Below are positions 1-10,766 of a DNA stretch of 64,000 nt, piece after piece; within the stretch, counting starts at the first letter, position 1, and the number at the start of each line of letters is the position of its first letter. The notes under the pieces are model-generated. The model did no database searches. It saw only the letters and a program-made list of their open reading frames with translations, and was not told where the DNA came from. This DNA is from Lineus longissimus. Taxonomy: Eukaryota; Nemertea; Pilidiophora; Heteronemertea; Lineidae. Made by a program: the position numbers and the translations under genes. The stretch is from positions 9,116,001 to 9,180,000 of the forward strand of contig NC_088314.1 of assembly GCF_910592395.1 (NCBI RefSeq), given 5' to 3'.

Positions 1-540
1 AGCTTTGTTATTTTGCACCTATTTTGAGACGCCCTATCTGAAAGACGTTGGTTTTAGCTGTCATCGGTGGTTTTCAAGGCAGGTACGTCACTGGCACATG
101 TACCAATATACTCCTCTGATTGTCATAATTCATATCTGCTGTTCTGGGTAAAAACGAAATGTGAAAAATTTGTAATCTATTGAACAAACATGGACGATGT
201 GAAACGAACCAAAAACCAACCCTAAATGAATGATGTAATCGGTAAGCATAACCAACATCTAATTGAAGTTAATCTGAATATGATTCATTGATTTTTGCCG
301 ATTGCAACGACTCAGTACATGATTTTGAAATTATTTACTCTCAAAAACCCATTTGCTGCTTTGGTCGATATTTCAACGAAGGTTCGTCTTGCATCGTAAC
401 AAATTTATATGGTGATATAAGCTTTTTTATTATGATGTATTAGTATCGGATTCCTGACACAAGGTCGAAACCTTGCTGCTGGCGACAGATTTCTTGTATC
501 TCAAGATACCGCAAGTTTTTGTTAAGAAGTAATATCATCC
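1..540. other. Gene-free stretch, nothing recognised
   Basis: AT-rich unique-looking sequence with no open frame above 60 codons, repeat or RNA-like feature that I could identify. Confidence 0.5.
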
Positions 541-1045
541 AAGTTGGCGCCGTGGTCAACTGGTTAGTCTAAGAGAGCTATACTGCCAACTGACAATCAG
601 TCATGTTGTGTAGGGACCCTGCCGGGACATATTCTTGCTCGACTGATTAAGGATTGACCATAGGTACCACCGTTTTGAATAGAATTTCAAATCCTTAAGC
701 AATTAAAACGGAAGTGAATTCCCACTTTAAACCTGGGAGGCTGTTCCTGAAAAACAAAGCACTGACTCCCACTCTTGAAAGTGGTTTTATTACTTTGCTT
801 TGATAGAGTTCTAATTCCTTTAAGTTCTGGCCAAATTGGTAGTGCCTATCAGGAATCTCCTCGGTGTTAGGCTTCCATCTCAAGTCTGGCCTCGGCCAGC
901 AGTGCCAGCTTTCAACGACAAGAGTGCAGTGTCAAGACTCACAACATGTGGGAGGGCCAGTGCATCAACCAGTACTATAATGCATCACCCAGTGCATCAG
1001 CAAGTGCATCAACCAGTGCATCAACCAGTGCATCAGCCAGTGCCA
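541..1045 (+). mobile_element. tRNA-derived SINE, family A copy 1 (degraded)
   Basis: An A-box-like TGGTCAACTGG (553-563) is followed by CAATCAGTCATGTTG and a decayed B box. The 3' part (about 862-965) has TGCAGTGTCAAGACT and CACAACATG. The copy at 14838-15235 shares both the head and the 3' part, which shows this is one dispersed element. The tail runs into a 12-bp repeat. Confidence 0.7.
979..1044 (+). repeat. 12-bp microsatellite-like array, about 5.5 copies
   Basis: The unit is close to AGTGCATCAACC. Because 12 is a multiple of three, several frames stay open and give Ser-Ala or Val-His-Gln-Pro repeats, which are not evidence of coding. The array grows out of the 3' end of the SINE, where AGTGCATCA also occurs once. 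Confidence 0.85.
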
Positions 1046-1767
1046 TTATTCTTCTTGCTGCAACCAACCAACCTTGTTGGCTCATTTATTACTTGTCTGC
1101 CAAATATGGCTCATATTTTCTGATTTTATGGCCACCATGGCTAATAGAGCAATCCATCTACATTTTTTTGCCCTCCCAGTGTCAATAAATTGTGCACTTG
1201 GCAGGCATATCTTGGCATGCAGATTTAAACGTGTATGTTTACCAGTTACTGGTGGCTCAGGAAAACTGAGAAACACAATGCTATAGAGCATTTATTATGC
1301 ATGCATATTCACTGAAACTTGGTATTAATTATAGTTTTTGTACATCCGTTTACACAACGGCATTGTTGATCTTTATATTTAGGTCGTATTTACAGGATTG
1401 AAAATTCTTAAATTTGAGTTGTGACTGTGAAAGTTGAATCTTAAGCCTGCCCAAATGAGCAATTACAGTTGTTGAGACCTGTGAAAGAGCCATTTTGTGG
1501 TGGGAATGTGACTGCCGGTTGGTTAAACCGCAATCAATCGTCATGTTGCCAAGGTTCAGAAACAGTTACGAAGATCGCACCCTTTTAGTCCAATCCAAAG
1601 ACTTAGTGGCAGTTAGGACACAAGGTACCCCAAGAGACTGCAGCAAGAATTTGAAAATACAAACCAAATCGACGTGTTTATAACATGAATAATGTAAAGC
1701 ACTTTGAACAATCGCGACTGAATCAGATTAAGCACTTTAGAACTCTCATCTAATACTGAATAGAACA

Positions 1768-2025
1768 TAGCAATATGGGGCAGTGGTATCGCAGTGGAAG
1801 AGAGTCGGCCTCATTATCGAGAGGTTGTGGGTTCGACTACCGGCCGAGTCACTGCTTCGTTCCCCCACTGTCGAATTTAAGTGAGTCCCTTCTGGTTGCT
1901 CCTTGAAACCCCCGAATGATATCTGTGGAGGCTGGGGTGATAATATGGTATCACAATAACGCTTCGAACAGGGAAACATGGAAAAGCACTTTAACTCAAT
2001 ATTATCATTATTATAGTATACTCTC
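1768..2025 (+). mobile_element. tRNA-derived SINE, family B
   Basis: A tRNA-like head has an A-box region GTGGTATCGCAGTGG and a good B box GGGTTCGACTACC near 1827-1839. A ~190-bp body follows, ending with GAAAAGCACTTTAA and an ATT-rich tail. A related AAAGCACTTTGAACAATC just upstream (about 1695) may be the tail of another copy. Confidence 0.72.
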
Positions 2026-2700
2026 ATCATCAATGTTATGATTGATATGTTATTGTATGTTACTTCTCATCGGACTCTCTGTACAAGCAGTTGCGCCATA
2101 TCAAATCAAAAATCACCTGTGTCACAGTTCTAGGGAAGCAGGTTTAACCCGATCCCAGACACCCTAAATCCACCATAATTGGTCGTATAGAATCTCATCG
2201 AAGGCCATACACATCTCTTGTTCAGAGTAATGGGTTCAGGTGCGACATCTTGATGGCTATAAAATCATTTAAGAAAGACAGAGTAATCAAATCTCGGTGG
2301 CTAATGGTCGTCGTATTACTCAGGAGAGCATATTTACTCTGTCGCCTGTCGGGTATTAAGATGTCATTGTTATTTTAAAGGGAAGGGCCCGCCAAAAAAT
2401 GGGGAGTTTTGGACGGCCCGGTCAAAACCTTAGGCGGGAATAAGGTTTCATTGATAAATATAAGGAGTTTCAAGGCCCCCAAATTACTTGTAAGGTTCAA
2501 TAGATACTGGCCTTTCATTGGTTTACCGTTTGCGTATCATTTACATACTCTCATCTTGAAAAATATGACAATATTTACGATCACGTCATTGATTTTTGCA
2601 ACATTTTCGGTAACGCGCCCTCTGCGGATCTGTAAGGTACCATTCGGATGCTTGAAAAATGTTAGTGGCGTGGCTCCATCTGCTACAGCTGTCACCGCGC
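2026..2700. other. Gene-free stretch between SINE B and candidate gene
   Basis: The right part (2409-2700) is open on both strands and richer in GC. It would be 3' UTR or intron of the minus-strand candidate if that gene is real. Nothing else was seen. Confidence 0.4.
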
Positions 2701-2711
2701 CGGTGTTAGTC

Positions 2712-3161
2712 TCACGTCTTGGCGTCTGCACCACCCTTGGGGAACACCTCAATGCCGTTGGCGTACTGACGAGACCAGCGTCTCCACAGGCTCCGACATT
2801 CGCCATGAGCAGTGACAGCTAGGTCACTTGGCTGGAATGGCCCCATCTCCTCTTCACTCATGTTCATTGCCGGCAATTCTGGCAAATATCTTGAGTCGTC
2901 ATGGTTGTCAAACAAGTCTTGGATAATATGCTGCTCCATTTCTTCTGTACTGTTCGGATCAGGGGCCTCGCTCTCCACTGGCCCAGAATCCACCGGCGAC
3001 TCGAAATCCATACTACTATTCTCTCCATTTTCCATTTTCTCCTCTCTCCAACTCACTACTATCGCTATTGACTGCGTAACATACACTAACATTCTTTCGC
3101 TATCATTGCTAACTTCATTTACTTGAACACTGGCCTCTTTGTAGCCGATTATGTAACCCAT
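2712..3161 (-). CDS. Candidate small acidic protein or first exon, unrecognised
   Basis: The frame is open from an ATG at 3161 (A at -3, G at +4) to TGA at 2712, giving 149 aa. A second ATG at 3035 sits in a better context (GAAAATGG) and gives 107 aa beginning MENGENSSMDF. The central part is strongly acidic (many E and D from about residue 45 to 105). The C-terminal part is basic and aromatic (SLWRRWSRQYANGIEVF). The region is clearly richer in GC than its surroundings and lies 50-120 bp below a promoter-like cluster on the same strand, which is why I favour a real gene. I do not recognise a family. The last residues could be intron read-through, since GT dinucleotides follow the GIE and PKG codons. 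An overlapping plus-strand frame (2409-2822) lacks a comparable promoter and looks like a shadow. Confidence 0.42.
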   Translation of the reverse strand: MGYIIGYKEASVQVNEVSNDSERMLVYVTQSIAIVVSWREEKMENGENSSMDFESPVDSGPVESEAPDPNSTEEMEQHIIQDLFDNHDDSRYLPELPAMNMSEEEMGPFQPSDLAVTAHGECRSLWRRWSRQYANGIEVFPKGGADAKT

Positions 3162-3196
3162 AGTGGAAACGCCTGACAGCGCCAGCCGGCATGATA

Positions 3197-3284
3197 CACG
3201 TGCTACTGGCATATTTATAACTCGTAGTAAATAAGGTTGTAAAAATATGCAAATGAGATGCTGTATATGGAAACCATGACGTCA
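3197..3284 (-). promoter_or_regulatory. Promoter-like cluster: CRE, octamer, TATA, E-box
   Basis: Read on the minus strand, the order is a perfect CRE TGACGTCA (3277-3284), a perfect octamer ATTTGCAT (3247-3254), a TATA-like TTATAAATAT (3211-3220) and an E-box CACGTG (3197-3202). Spacing fits a TATA promoter starting transcription near 3185-3190, just ahead of the candidate ATG at 3161. The motifs are visible directly; their function as a promoter is inferred. Such sites would suggest cAMP/CREB and POU-factor control. Confidence 0.45.
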
Positions 3285-3289
3285 CTAAG

Positions 3290-5050
3290 CAGTGCTTATT
3301 TCTGCTGCCAGTGGCGCTGTTGCTTGCTTCTGGAGGCGCTATTCAACCTCTTTAAGTACATGAACCTTGTAATATTACTGTCCTTCAAGCCGAGTCACCT
3401 GGACAATAAATAAAGGTCACACACTTGTAATAAACTTTAAAGCCATTTTTCAGTTAAATTGGCACAATTTACACACTCATAACCTTTTCTTAGTCTAACT
3501 CAGGAGAACAGACTACAATCCATGAAAGTGGCATCCACTTCATTTTGATGGAGATCTAACTGCTTTAGGATTTTATGTTCTGGCCAAAATGTTGGGACCA
3601 ACGGTCGAACTTTAAACAGGTCATCAATGATTTTGATACTAATCGCAAATCACAACAATGACCGATTTCTTCCAACTGCAACAACCCCCGCAGATGAGGG
3701 ATTTTGGTCTCACGTATTGATTATCACAATACGCTACCACACAAATCACCTGTCTGCAGTTTTATATAACCAGAATCACCTCCAGGCTCCGTCCTTCTCA
3801 CAGTTACACCTATAAGACAATAAAGAATGACACGACAAATGTTGAATAATGTATCAGAGAGATACTACCAGAAATTAAACCTCGCGGCACCCAACGACAA
3901 CGTCGTAAAAAATTGATTAGATACTGATACTGTCTCCAACATCCTGACTTTTTTATTTGATTATGCATGGGGTATTGATAATAGATAAGATGTATGGCGT
4001 GCCTTGCATGAAGATCAACTCATCAACTTAGAGAAAGCAACAATATGACGTCAATATGTCATCAATATTACAAGGCCACTTAGTTTTCAGGTCTGATCAC
4101 TTTCTTTCAGTTGTGGTCATTTCCAAGAGTGACTAATTTTTCAAGGCCAAGCTGTAACTTTTAGGTTTGAGAACAAAAGCAAAACCCCCACCAAGACCAG
4201 CAAATACTGTTCAAAAACCACAACAAGATTCAAACCATTATCGGGGTTTTTTTTAACAGTCTTTAACCTCTGTTTCTTTTACGAAATGTGCAGGCACACC
4301 TAAGACAGTTTTCACCTTCAGCAAACAAGCACCAGACCCTTCACTACTACAAGGTTTTTGAAGTATATCATACCCCTGGCCCTCACCCGGTATAGACCAG
4401 GCAGCCTGAATCCCAACTTGGCTTGGAAAGGTTTCATTGTAAAATAGCCAGCATTACATATACCTAATCTTAGTGATGAGTACATTGAGTTGAGTGCAGT
4501 GCTACCATCTTGTTTTTTCAGGTGTAACAACCAAAAACATAAAGGGAATTGGGTTGAATGATAGAACTTGGGGAGAATTTAGCAGTACGCATCACTGCTG
4601 GCCAGTAGAAGGCAGGGCACAGACCCAGTATATACCAAGGTGGGTAGTGAAAGAGTTTAACAAGAAACCTTTTATCATAACTAAATATGCAAACAAACGC
4701 TCCATATTATTATTCGGTCAACTTTCGGCAAACTACCTTTAACTAATTTTAAAAACTTCTATTTTTCAAACAAGTTGTGTCAACGAACCTAAGGCAGGTT
4801 TTGCATTTGACAACAAGCTTGAGCAAACAGCCACCAAGAAAGGCAAGTTGATTACAGATATTCAATAATCTGGCACAACTTACGTTCAGCCACAAACAAT
4901 GCGCATTACAATACACCACGTTTATAAGTTTGCACTTATTAATTGGTTATTGAAAAACGATTCGCGACAAACAGAAACAGCTTCTGGTTCTGCAGCTGCA
5001 GGCGATGATGGGAAAAATGGCTATCACCTTATTGCTTGTTTTCATTATAT
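3290..5050. other. Gene-free stretch
   Basis: No supported coding or RNA feature. A short frame at 4494-4742 has no context or domain. AATAAATAAA near 3406 could be a poly(A) signal for an unseen plus-strand exon. Confidence 0.4.
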
Positions 5051-5054
5051 TACT

Positions 5055-5372
5055 TGTCCGTCCTTGTAGACACACAATAGGTCATTACCCTCATGTATAG
5101 AAGGCCAGGTATAGAAAGCCAGGATAAAATTAGCTACAGGAATCCGAAAAGGTTATTTTACATTACCAGTCTAGAAATATTGCTTTCCTAGTCATATCAT
5201 TGTCATGGATCCAGCTAATTGCTGTTTTCCCTATAATTGTTGGTCCTCACACACAATAGTTCCCTAACCATATAGAGGTGCAGGATGCCGGGTTAAAAGT
5301 AGCTAAAAATATTCGAAGAGGCAATTTTACTGCAGCAGTCTAGAAACATTGCTTTCTTGTCATGTCATCATC
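5055..5372 (+). repeat. Two-copy tandem duplication, ~170 bp, diverged
   Basis: ACACACAATAG, GCCAGGATAAAATTAGCTA / GCCGGGTTAAAAGTAGCTA, AGTCTAGAAATATTGCTTTC / AGTCTAGAAACATTGCTTTC and TTGTCATG occur in the same order in both copies. Confidence 0.75.
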
Positions 5373-7684
5373 TCTCAACGCTTTCACTCCGGTTTTGGCA
5401 ATCCCTTGCTTTGGATTAGTGAAGTAGTAGTGATTAGTAGAAGATGCAAATGCACATCACAAACATTCCCGAATGCTCGGCTCAGAAAACTCCCTCTGCA
5501 CACTCGATAGCAAGCAGTAAACTACTGACATGACTGAGTCAGTGAGACATTTTACTGTGGTTGAATGTCGGTAAAGAATAAATAGGATAAACATGATAAC
5601 ACAATCTGAAAATGACAGCCCTTCGTGTTTGCCATTTTTAAGGTTTTCACATTACGCAAGATGCCGGCCAGACATATTATCAAAGCATTTCATCGCTTCT
5701 GGACCTGGTAGAGAAAGAGTTAACAACTAAACATCCTAAATGCACATGCAGTTTTAAAAAATATCGATTGCTTGCCTACTTGTAGCCTTGAATAAGACCA
5801 AGACCTTACACCATAAACTGACACCTTGAGACTAAAATAGTAATCATTTGGAAAAACTGTTGTACCCAAATTACACTATCAGCTTACTGACACACGGATG
5901 AAAAATGCGTTCACGAAAAAACTAATAATTGCTAGCCATGAAGTTTTTGTTTTCCTCCCCTGCACGAATCAATATCAAAAGCACTACTTTATCGACAATT
6001 TATAGGATTCCAAACAAAATCCATAGCCAAAGCATCATAACCACTGATCATACTTTTGTAGTAAAGTTGTACATTTATTTGAACTCCTACAGAAATTTTC
6101 TAAGTTTTTTTAATCTGTTTGATGGTAGTATGTGATTGGAGAGATCAAAACAGATATTTGTCTGTGTCAAACGTTTCAGGTAGCATTGTAATTATCCAGG
6201 CACTTGATTATACTACTGATGAATTTAACCCTCCAGATAGTAAATACTGATAATGCTGTTGGCAGAAGAAGTTACAGTCAGTTTTTTCCTTGCCTTTGCA
6301 CAGAAGCAGGTACAATGAAATGGTCCATGGACCATGTGCTCACCAGGCTTTGTCATTGAAAATTTAATGTATGGTTTCCTAGTAACCGTAACCAATAGTG
6401 AAATTTTGACCTTTGAACTGTGTGACCTTGAAAAGTGTGTCAAATCAAAAATTTGTATAATTTATCATGTTATTTCAGTATATGCACATATCATAAAAAT
6501 TTGGTGCAATTCTGGCAATTGGTTATTAAAGAAGCAAGAGCATTTGTTGTGTTTCCACAATGCGTGTCATTGACTCACCTCAGCGAAACAAGCCTCTGGG
6601 CTTGTTTCAGGCAAATTCCATCTGTTGCCTTCTAACCCGCAGACCATTTTTAAAACAATACATCGATCCACTTGGAACCATGAATAATACCAAGACTTTA
6701 AGAACCGAGATACCAATCACACAGCAAAAAAAATTATAAATTAAAATCATCCATGTACCTCTTCTTCATCGGGTTGAGTACTGAGATTTCTAAAAGTCGC
6801 TTTATCCATCAACATCACCTCAGGGTAAAAACAAGTCAGTAAAGTTAACTTATAATGGATATTTTTTTTAAATGTGTTAATTGCACAAAGCAGAGGAAAG
6901 AATTTTCCTAAGAATCAATTACTATTGGAGGGGGATTGTCCTTTGAGGCATGAATTATCGGGTTTTGAGAAAGATTGAGTTGTTGGGTTAAGTCGAGAGC
7001 AGGATAATCTACTAAAGCAGCGGAAAAAATTGTTACAAAATTACATGTCACAACATCATACTCAAGAAAGATTCTCGCGTAGGAGGTGTTGAAACAGAAA
7101 TCAACAATTCGTAGTCAGTTTTTATCACTTCTTGACGCAGCCAATGTTGTAAACAAGACTATTTTTATATACTCTAGCTTCTCCGATTTAAGACAAGCTG
7201 ATTACTTTATTAGTAAATTGAAACAAAGGCTTTAAAGCCGGAACATGACATCATGACCATCTGACAACTTGGTGTCCTATTGTCTATCTTCATTGAACAT
7301 GCTGATTGGCATCGAACGCCCATGTGTAAAAAATCTAGTTTTGAATGGAATTATTCAGAACCATTCTTAGATCAGTGAAAATAGAGTATTCAAATCTCAC
7401 CTGACTTAAAATGCCTTTGTGTAATCATTTCACAAAGGAAGTTAGGTTAAGAGCTTAGTTGAAGTTCATACTTCGAGCATAAATCAGACGAATCAAGTTG
7501 TCCAACCAGACAACCTAACAGAAAAAAAGACCTCAAGACACACATTTTGTCTGCCAAGAAATTGGCTGAGATACAAGACCACACAATTAAGGTACACGCT
7601 ACCTGAATAATACCACCATACTGAACGGAATTGCATTTGCGTTTGTTTCAAGTCTAATTATATGTATGAGCGTATCCACATCAA
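5373..7684. other. Gene-free stretch
   Basis: AT-rich and unique-looking apart from the hairpin at 6585-6608. Open frames are below 90 codons and lack features. Confidence 0.4.
6585..6608. other. Perfect 10-bp hairpin
   Basis: GAAACAAGCC, loop TCTG, GGCTTGTTTC form a perfect stem. It is too short for a microRNA precursor, and no T run follows. Confidence 0.5.
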
Positions 7685-8090
7685 AGACTAATGGGATTAA
7701 GCTCCAGGGATAAGGTATGTGACCGCTCTCCCTGGCAACACAGTCATATTGAACAGGGTTTCCATATTGTAGAGGTGCAGTATTGTTGCTGCTCTAGGGG
7801 CAAAATCGCTGTCCCCTAGTTTCCCTAGTGACACAGTCATACCCTTTGTTATACTGGACACCGTTTTCATATTGAAGGGTGCACTTGTTTCTGTTGGAAA
7901 ACTTGTTACTTCTCCAGGGGCAACATCAGTGTACTGTGGTATCCCCGATGACACACGTTAAACCCTTTGTGATACTGAACACGGCTTTCACTTGTTTTGT
8001 GTGCTTGTTTCTATTGGTAAAGTTGTTACTCCTCCAGGAGTAGGTCTGTGTCCCCCTATCCCTGGTGACATGCCACAGACTTGTACATGG
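7685..8090 (+). repeat. Degenerate tandem array, unit about 92-120 bp, 3-4 copies
   Basis: ACACAGTCAT-type anchors occur at about 7739, 7831, 7951 and 8067, with ACCCTTTGTTATACTG, TTTTCATATTG and TGTTACTTCTCCAGGGGCAA blocks between them. Confidence 0.75.
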
Positions 8091-8940
8091 AATTAGCAGT
8101 ATTTTTTGGATTGATGACTAATTCGTGTGTGGTCGAATTTCAACAAAGGAAAAATTCTCTGAAGCAAACCAGTAACTAACCTATCGAAGGGGAAGAAAGT
8201 AATGAATAGGACTTGTAACGTAGTGGCAACCCTTGACCATCAATAACTCCATGAGATTATCTTCCTCAAGCAAGACATAAAACCTTAACTCATATAGAAA
8301 AAAATTACGAGACGCAATGCTTGGGTTGCCATATTGAACAATGTAACAACTTTTCTGGGAGTTGTGATTCTTTTTGTTTATCTATCATTGGGAGAAGTTT
8401 CGAGTGTGTTTTCTTTTAAATAAATCTGAAGGCTTTGTGAGTGTTTTTATGCCAATACAAGTCAATCTGCCAGCCAATTCCAATATCAAACACTTGGGTC
8501 TTCTGATAACTTGTGATAAATCAAACTCCTTAACTTCATTAGGATGAATATATCAGACCAAATATTTGCAATGAAAATACAGTTTATAAGTGATGACTTC
8601 TTTGACTATAACATTGCCATCACACTTAACATTGCCATCACACTTAACATGCACAACGTATTTTTTGCAATGCAAATGCAAATGCAGACTGTAGTCCATA
8701 ATCATATTGTCAATGCACATTGTACTTGAGTCGTTTGCATCACCGAGACAAGATGGGATGGATCGTTGTGAGGATCTCAAAGAGGTTTGCTAGCTTCTTC
8801 AGTTGAAGAGAAGAGCCAAGCCATTGCATATTCTACAACTTCAACGAACACGAATGGAAAGCAAACCTCATTTGTTTGTGGCATGTATGTAAATGCAAAA
8901 ATACTTCAGACCAATTTCAACAGAACAATTTCACCACAGG

Positions 8941-9042
8941 TTTCTAAACATGGTCTTTCTTTTCATATTTTTCCAGATTACACAAGGATTAAACTTCATC
9001 ACTGGATATTAACAAATATTGGATACAAAATTGGAATATTGG
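8941..9042 (+). CDS. Possible exon with THAP-domain-like segment (partial)
   Basis: An open frame running from 8787 contains KHGLSFHIFPDYTRIKLHHWI, which resembles the SFHxFP...W core of THAP DNA-binding domains (related to P-element transposases). The segment sits between a plausible acceptor (TTTCACCACAG ending 8940) and a consensus donor (GTAAGT at 9043-9048). The upstream part of the same frame has one Cys (FVCGMYV) where THAP proteins have a C-x(2-4)-C pair, so the zinc site is incomplete here, or is encoded in another exon. It may be a real internal exon, a decayed transposase or THAP pseudogene, or a chance match. No partner exon was found within the window. Confidence 0.27.
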
Positions 9043-9298
9043 GTAAGTTGTAGTTGAACTGAATAAAGCCAATGGCAAAGACTTATTGTTTTTTACTGTT
9101 GAGTTTGACCAGGCGCGATAACATGATTCCAGGATGAATGAATATAAAGACTATTCTTAGCAATACATCCTAATGCCTGTATCTACCATGCAGAGGTGTC
9201 CGCAGGTTTACTTTTGCAGGCATTCAAACAGAAGGATTTGAGGGGCACAAGCACCCACCACTTTTCAAAATGAAATTGGAAATTGACTAGGAATTTGA

Positions 9299-10766
9299 GT
9301 GCTACTGCTTGCTCCTCTTTCTCCGAGTGCAAAGCCATTGGGTGCTCTTCCTTCTCTGAGTGCTAAGCATTGGGGTGCTCCTCTTTCTCTAACAGCTAAG
9401 AAAAAGGGTGCTCCTCTTTCTCTGAGTGCTAAGCAATGTGGTGCTCCTCCTTCTCTGAGTGCTAAGCAATGGGGTACTCCTCTTTCTCCGAGTGCTAAGC
9501 AATGGGGTGCTCCTTCTTCTCTTAGTGCTAAGCAATGGGGTGCTCCTCCTTCTCCGAGTGCAAAGCCATTGGGTGCTCTTCCTTCTATGAGTGCTAAGCA
9601 TTGGGGTGCTCCTCTTTCTCTAACAGCTAAGAAAAAGGGTGCTCCTCTTTCTCTGAGTGCCAAGCAATGGGGTGCTCCTCTTTCTCTGAGTGCTAAGCAA
9701 TTGGGTGCTCCTCTTTCTCCGAGTGCTAAGCATTGGGATGCTCCTTCTTCTCTGAGTGCCAAGCATTGGGGTGCTCCTCTTTCTCTAACAGCTAAGAAAA
9801 AGGGTGCTCCTCTTTCTCTGAGTGCTAAGCAATTGGGTGCTCCTCTTTCTCCGAGTGCTAAGTAATGGGGTGCTCCTTCTTCTCTTAGTGCTAAGCAATG
9901 GGGTGCTCCTCTTTCTCTGAGTGCTAAGCAATGGGGTGATCCTCTTTCTCTGGTTCATGGATCTGCTCCCGTCGATACAGTCCATTACTGTGTGTAATGA
10001 GGTTTTTTCTCTGAAAAGCACATCAGAGGTTAATACCACTAGACAGCCATTTTATCACATCTAATCTAAAGGGTGCTCCTCTTTCTCTGAGTGCTAAGCA
10101 ATGTGGTGCTCCTCCTTCTCTGAGTGCTAAGCAATGGGGTACTCCTCTTTCTCCGAGTGCTAAGCAATGGGGTGCTCCTTCTTCTCTTAGTGCTAAGCAA
10201 TGGGGTGCTCCTCCTTCTCCGAGTGCAAAGCCATTGGGTGCTCTTCCTTCTATGAGTGCTAAGCATTGGGGTGCTCCTCTTTCTCTAACAGCTAAGAAAA
10301 AGGGTGCTCCTCTTTCTCTGAGTGCCAAGCAATGGGGTGCTCCTCTTTCTCTGAGTGCTAAGCAATTGGGTGCTCCTCTTTCTCCGAGTGCTAAGCATTG
10401 GGATGCTCCTTCTTCTCTGAGTGCCAAGCATTGGGGTGCTCCTCTTTCTCTAACAGCTAAGAAAAAGGGTGCTCCTCTTTCTCTGAGTGCTAAGCAATGG
10501 GGTGCTCCTCTTTCTCTGAGTGCTAAGCAATTGGGTGCTCCTCTTTCTCCGAGTGCTAAGTAATGGGGTGCTCCTTCTTCTCTTAGTGCTAGGCAATGGG
10601 GTGCTCCTCTTTCTCTGAGTGCTAAGCAATGGGGTGATCCTCTTTCTCTGGTTCATGGATCTGCTCCCGTCGATACAGTCCATTACTGTGTGTAATGAGG
10701 TTTTTTCTCTGAAAAGCACATCAGAGGTTAATACCACTAGACAGCCATTTTATCACATCTAATCTA
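9299..10766 (+). repeat. 33-bp minisatellite with higher-order duplication
   Basis: The unit is close to GGTGCTCCTCTTTCTCTGAG + TGCTAAGCAATGG (33 bp) in several subtypes. A block of units ending in a unique ~118-bp spacer (TGGTTCATGGATCTGCTC at 9951) is repeated 665 bp later at its left edge and 698 bp later at its right edge (spacer at 10649). The second block therefore has exactly one extra 33-bp unit. The spacer includes GTCGATACAGTCCATTAC. Since 33 is a multiple of three and the unit lacks stops, both strands hold long 11-aa-periodic frames (such as GAPLSLSAKQW), which are not evidence of a gene. Confidence 0.95.

Noticed and set aside
836-1188. Ser-Ala and His-Gln-Pro-Val repeat frames
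   Set aside because: Created by a 12-bp repeat at the SINE 3' end; two overlapping frames are open.
1768-1850. Functional tRNA gene
   Set aside because: A and B boxes are present, but the acceptor stem does not close and a SINE body and tail follow.
2712-2800. BH3-like motif in SLWRRWSRQYANGI
   Set aside because: The pattern recalls a BH3 helix, but the conserved Asp is absent (Ser-Arg in its place), so a Bcl-2-family claim is not justified.
5373-6800. MicroRNA precursor at the 6585-6608 hairpin
   Set aside because: The stem is only 10 bp; pre-miRNAs need about 22 or more paired bases per arm.
9299-10737. Repetitive protein genes on both strands (11-aa repeats such as GAPLSLSAKQW)
   Set aside because: A stop-free 33-bp unit opens several frames on both strands by itself. 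There is no promoter, start context or signal peptide, and the blocks end in non-coding spacer.
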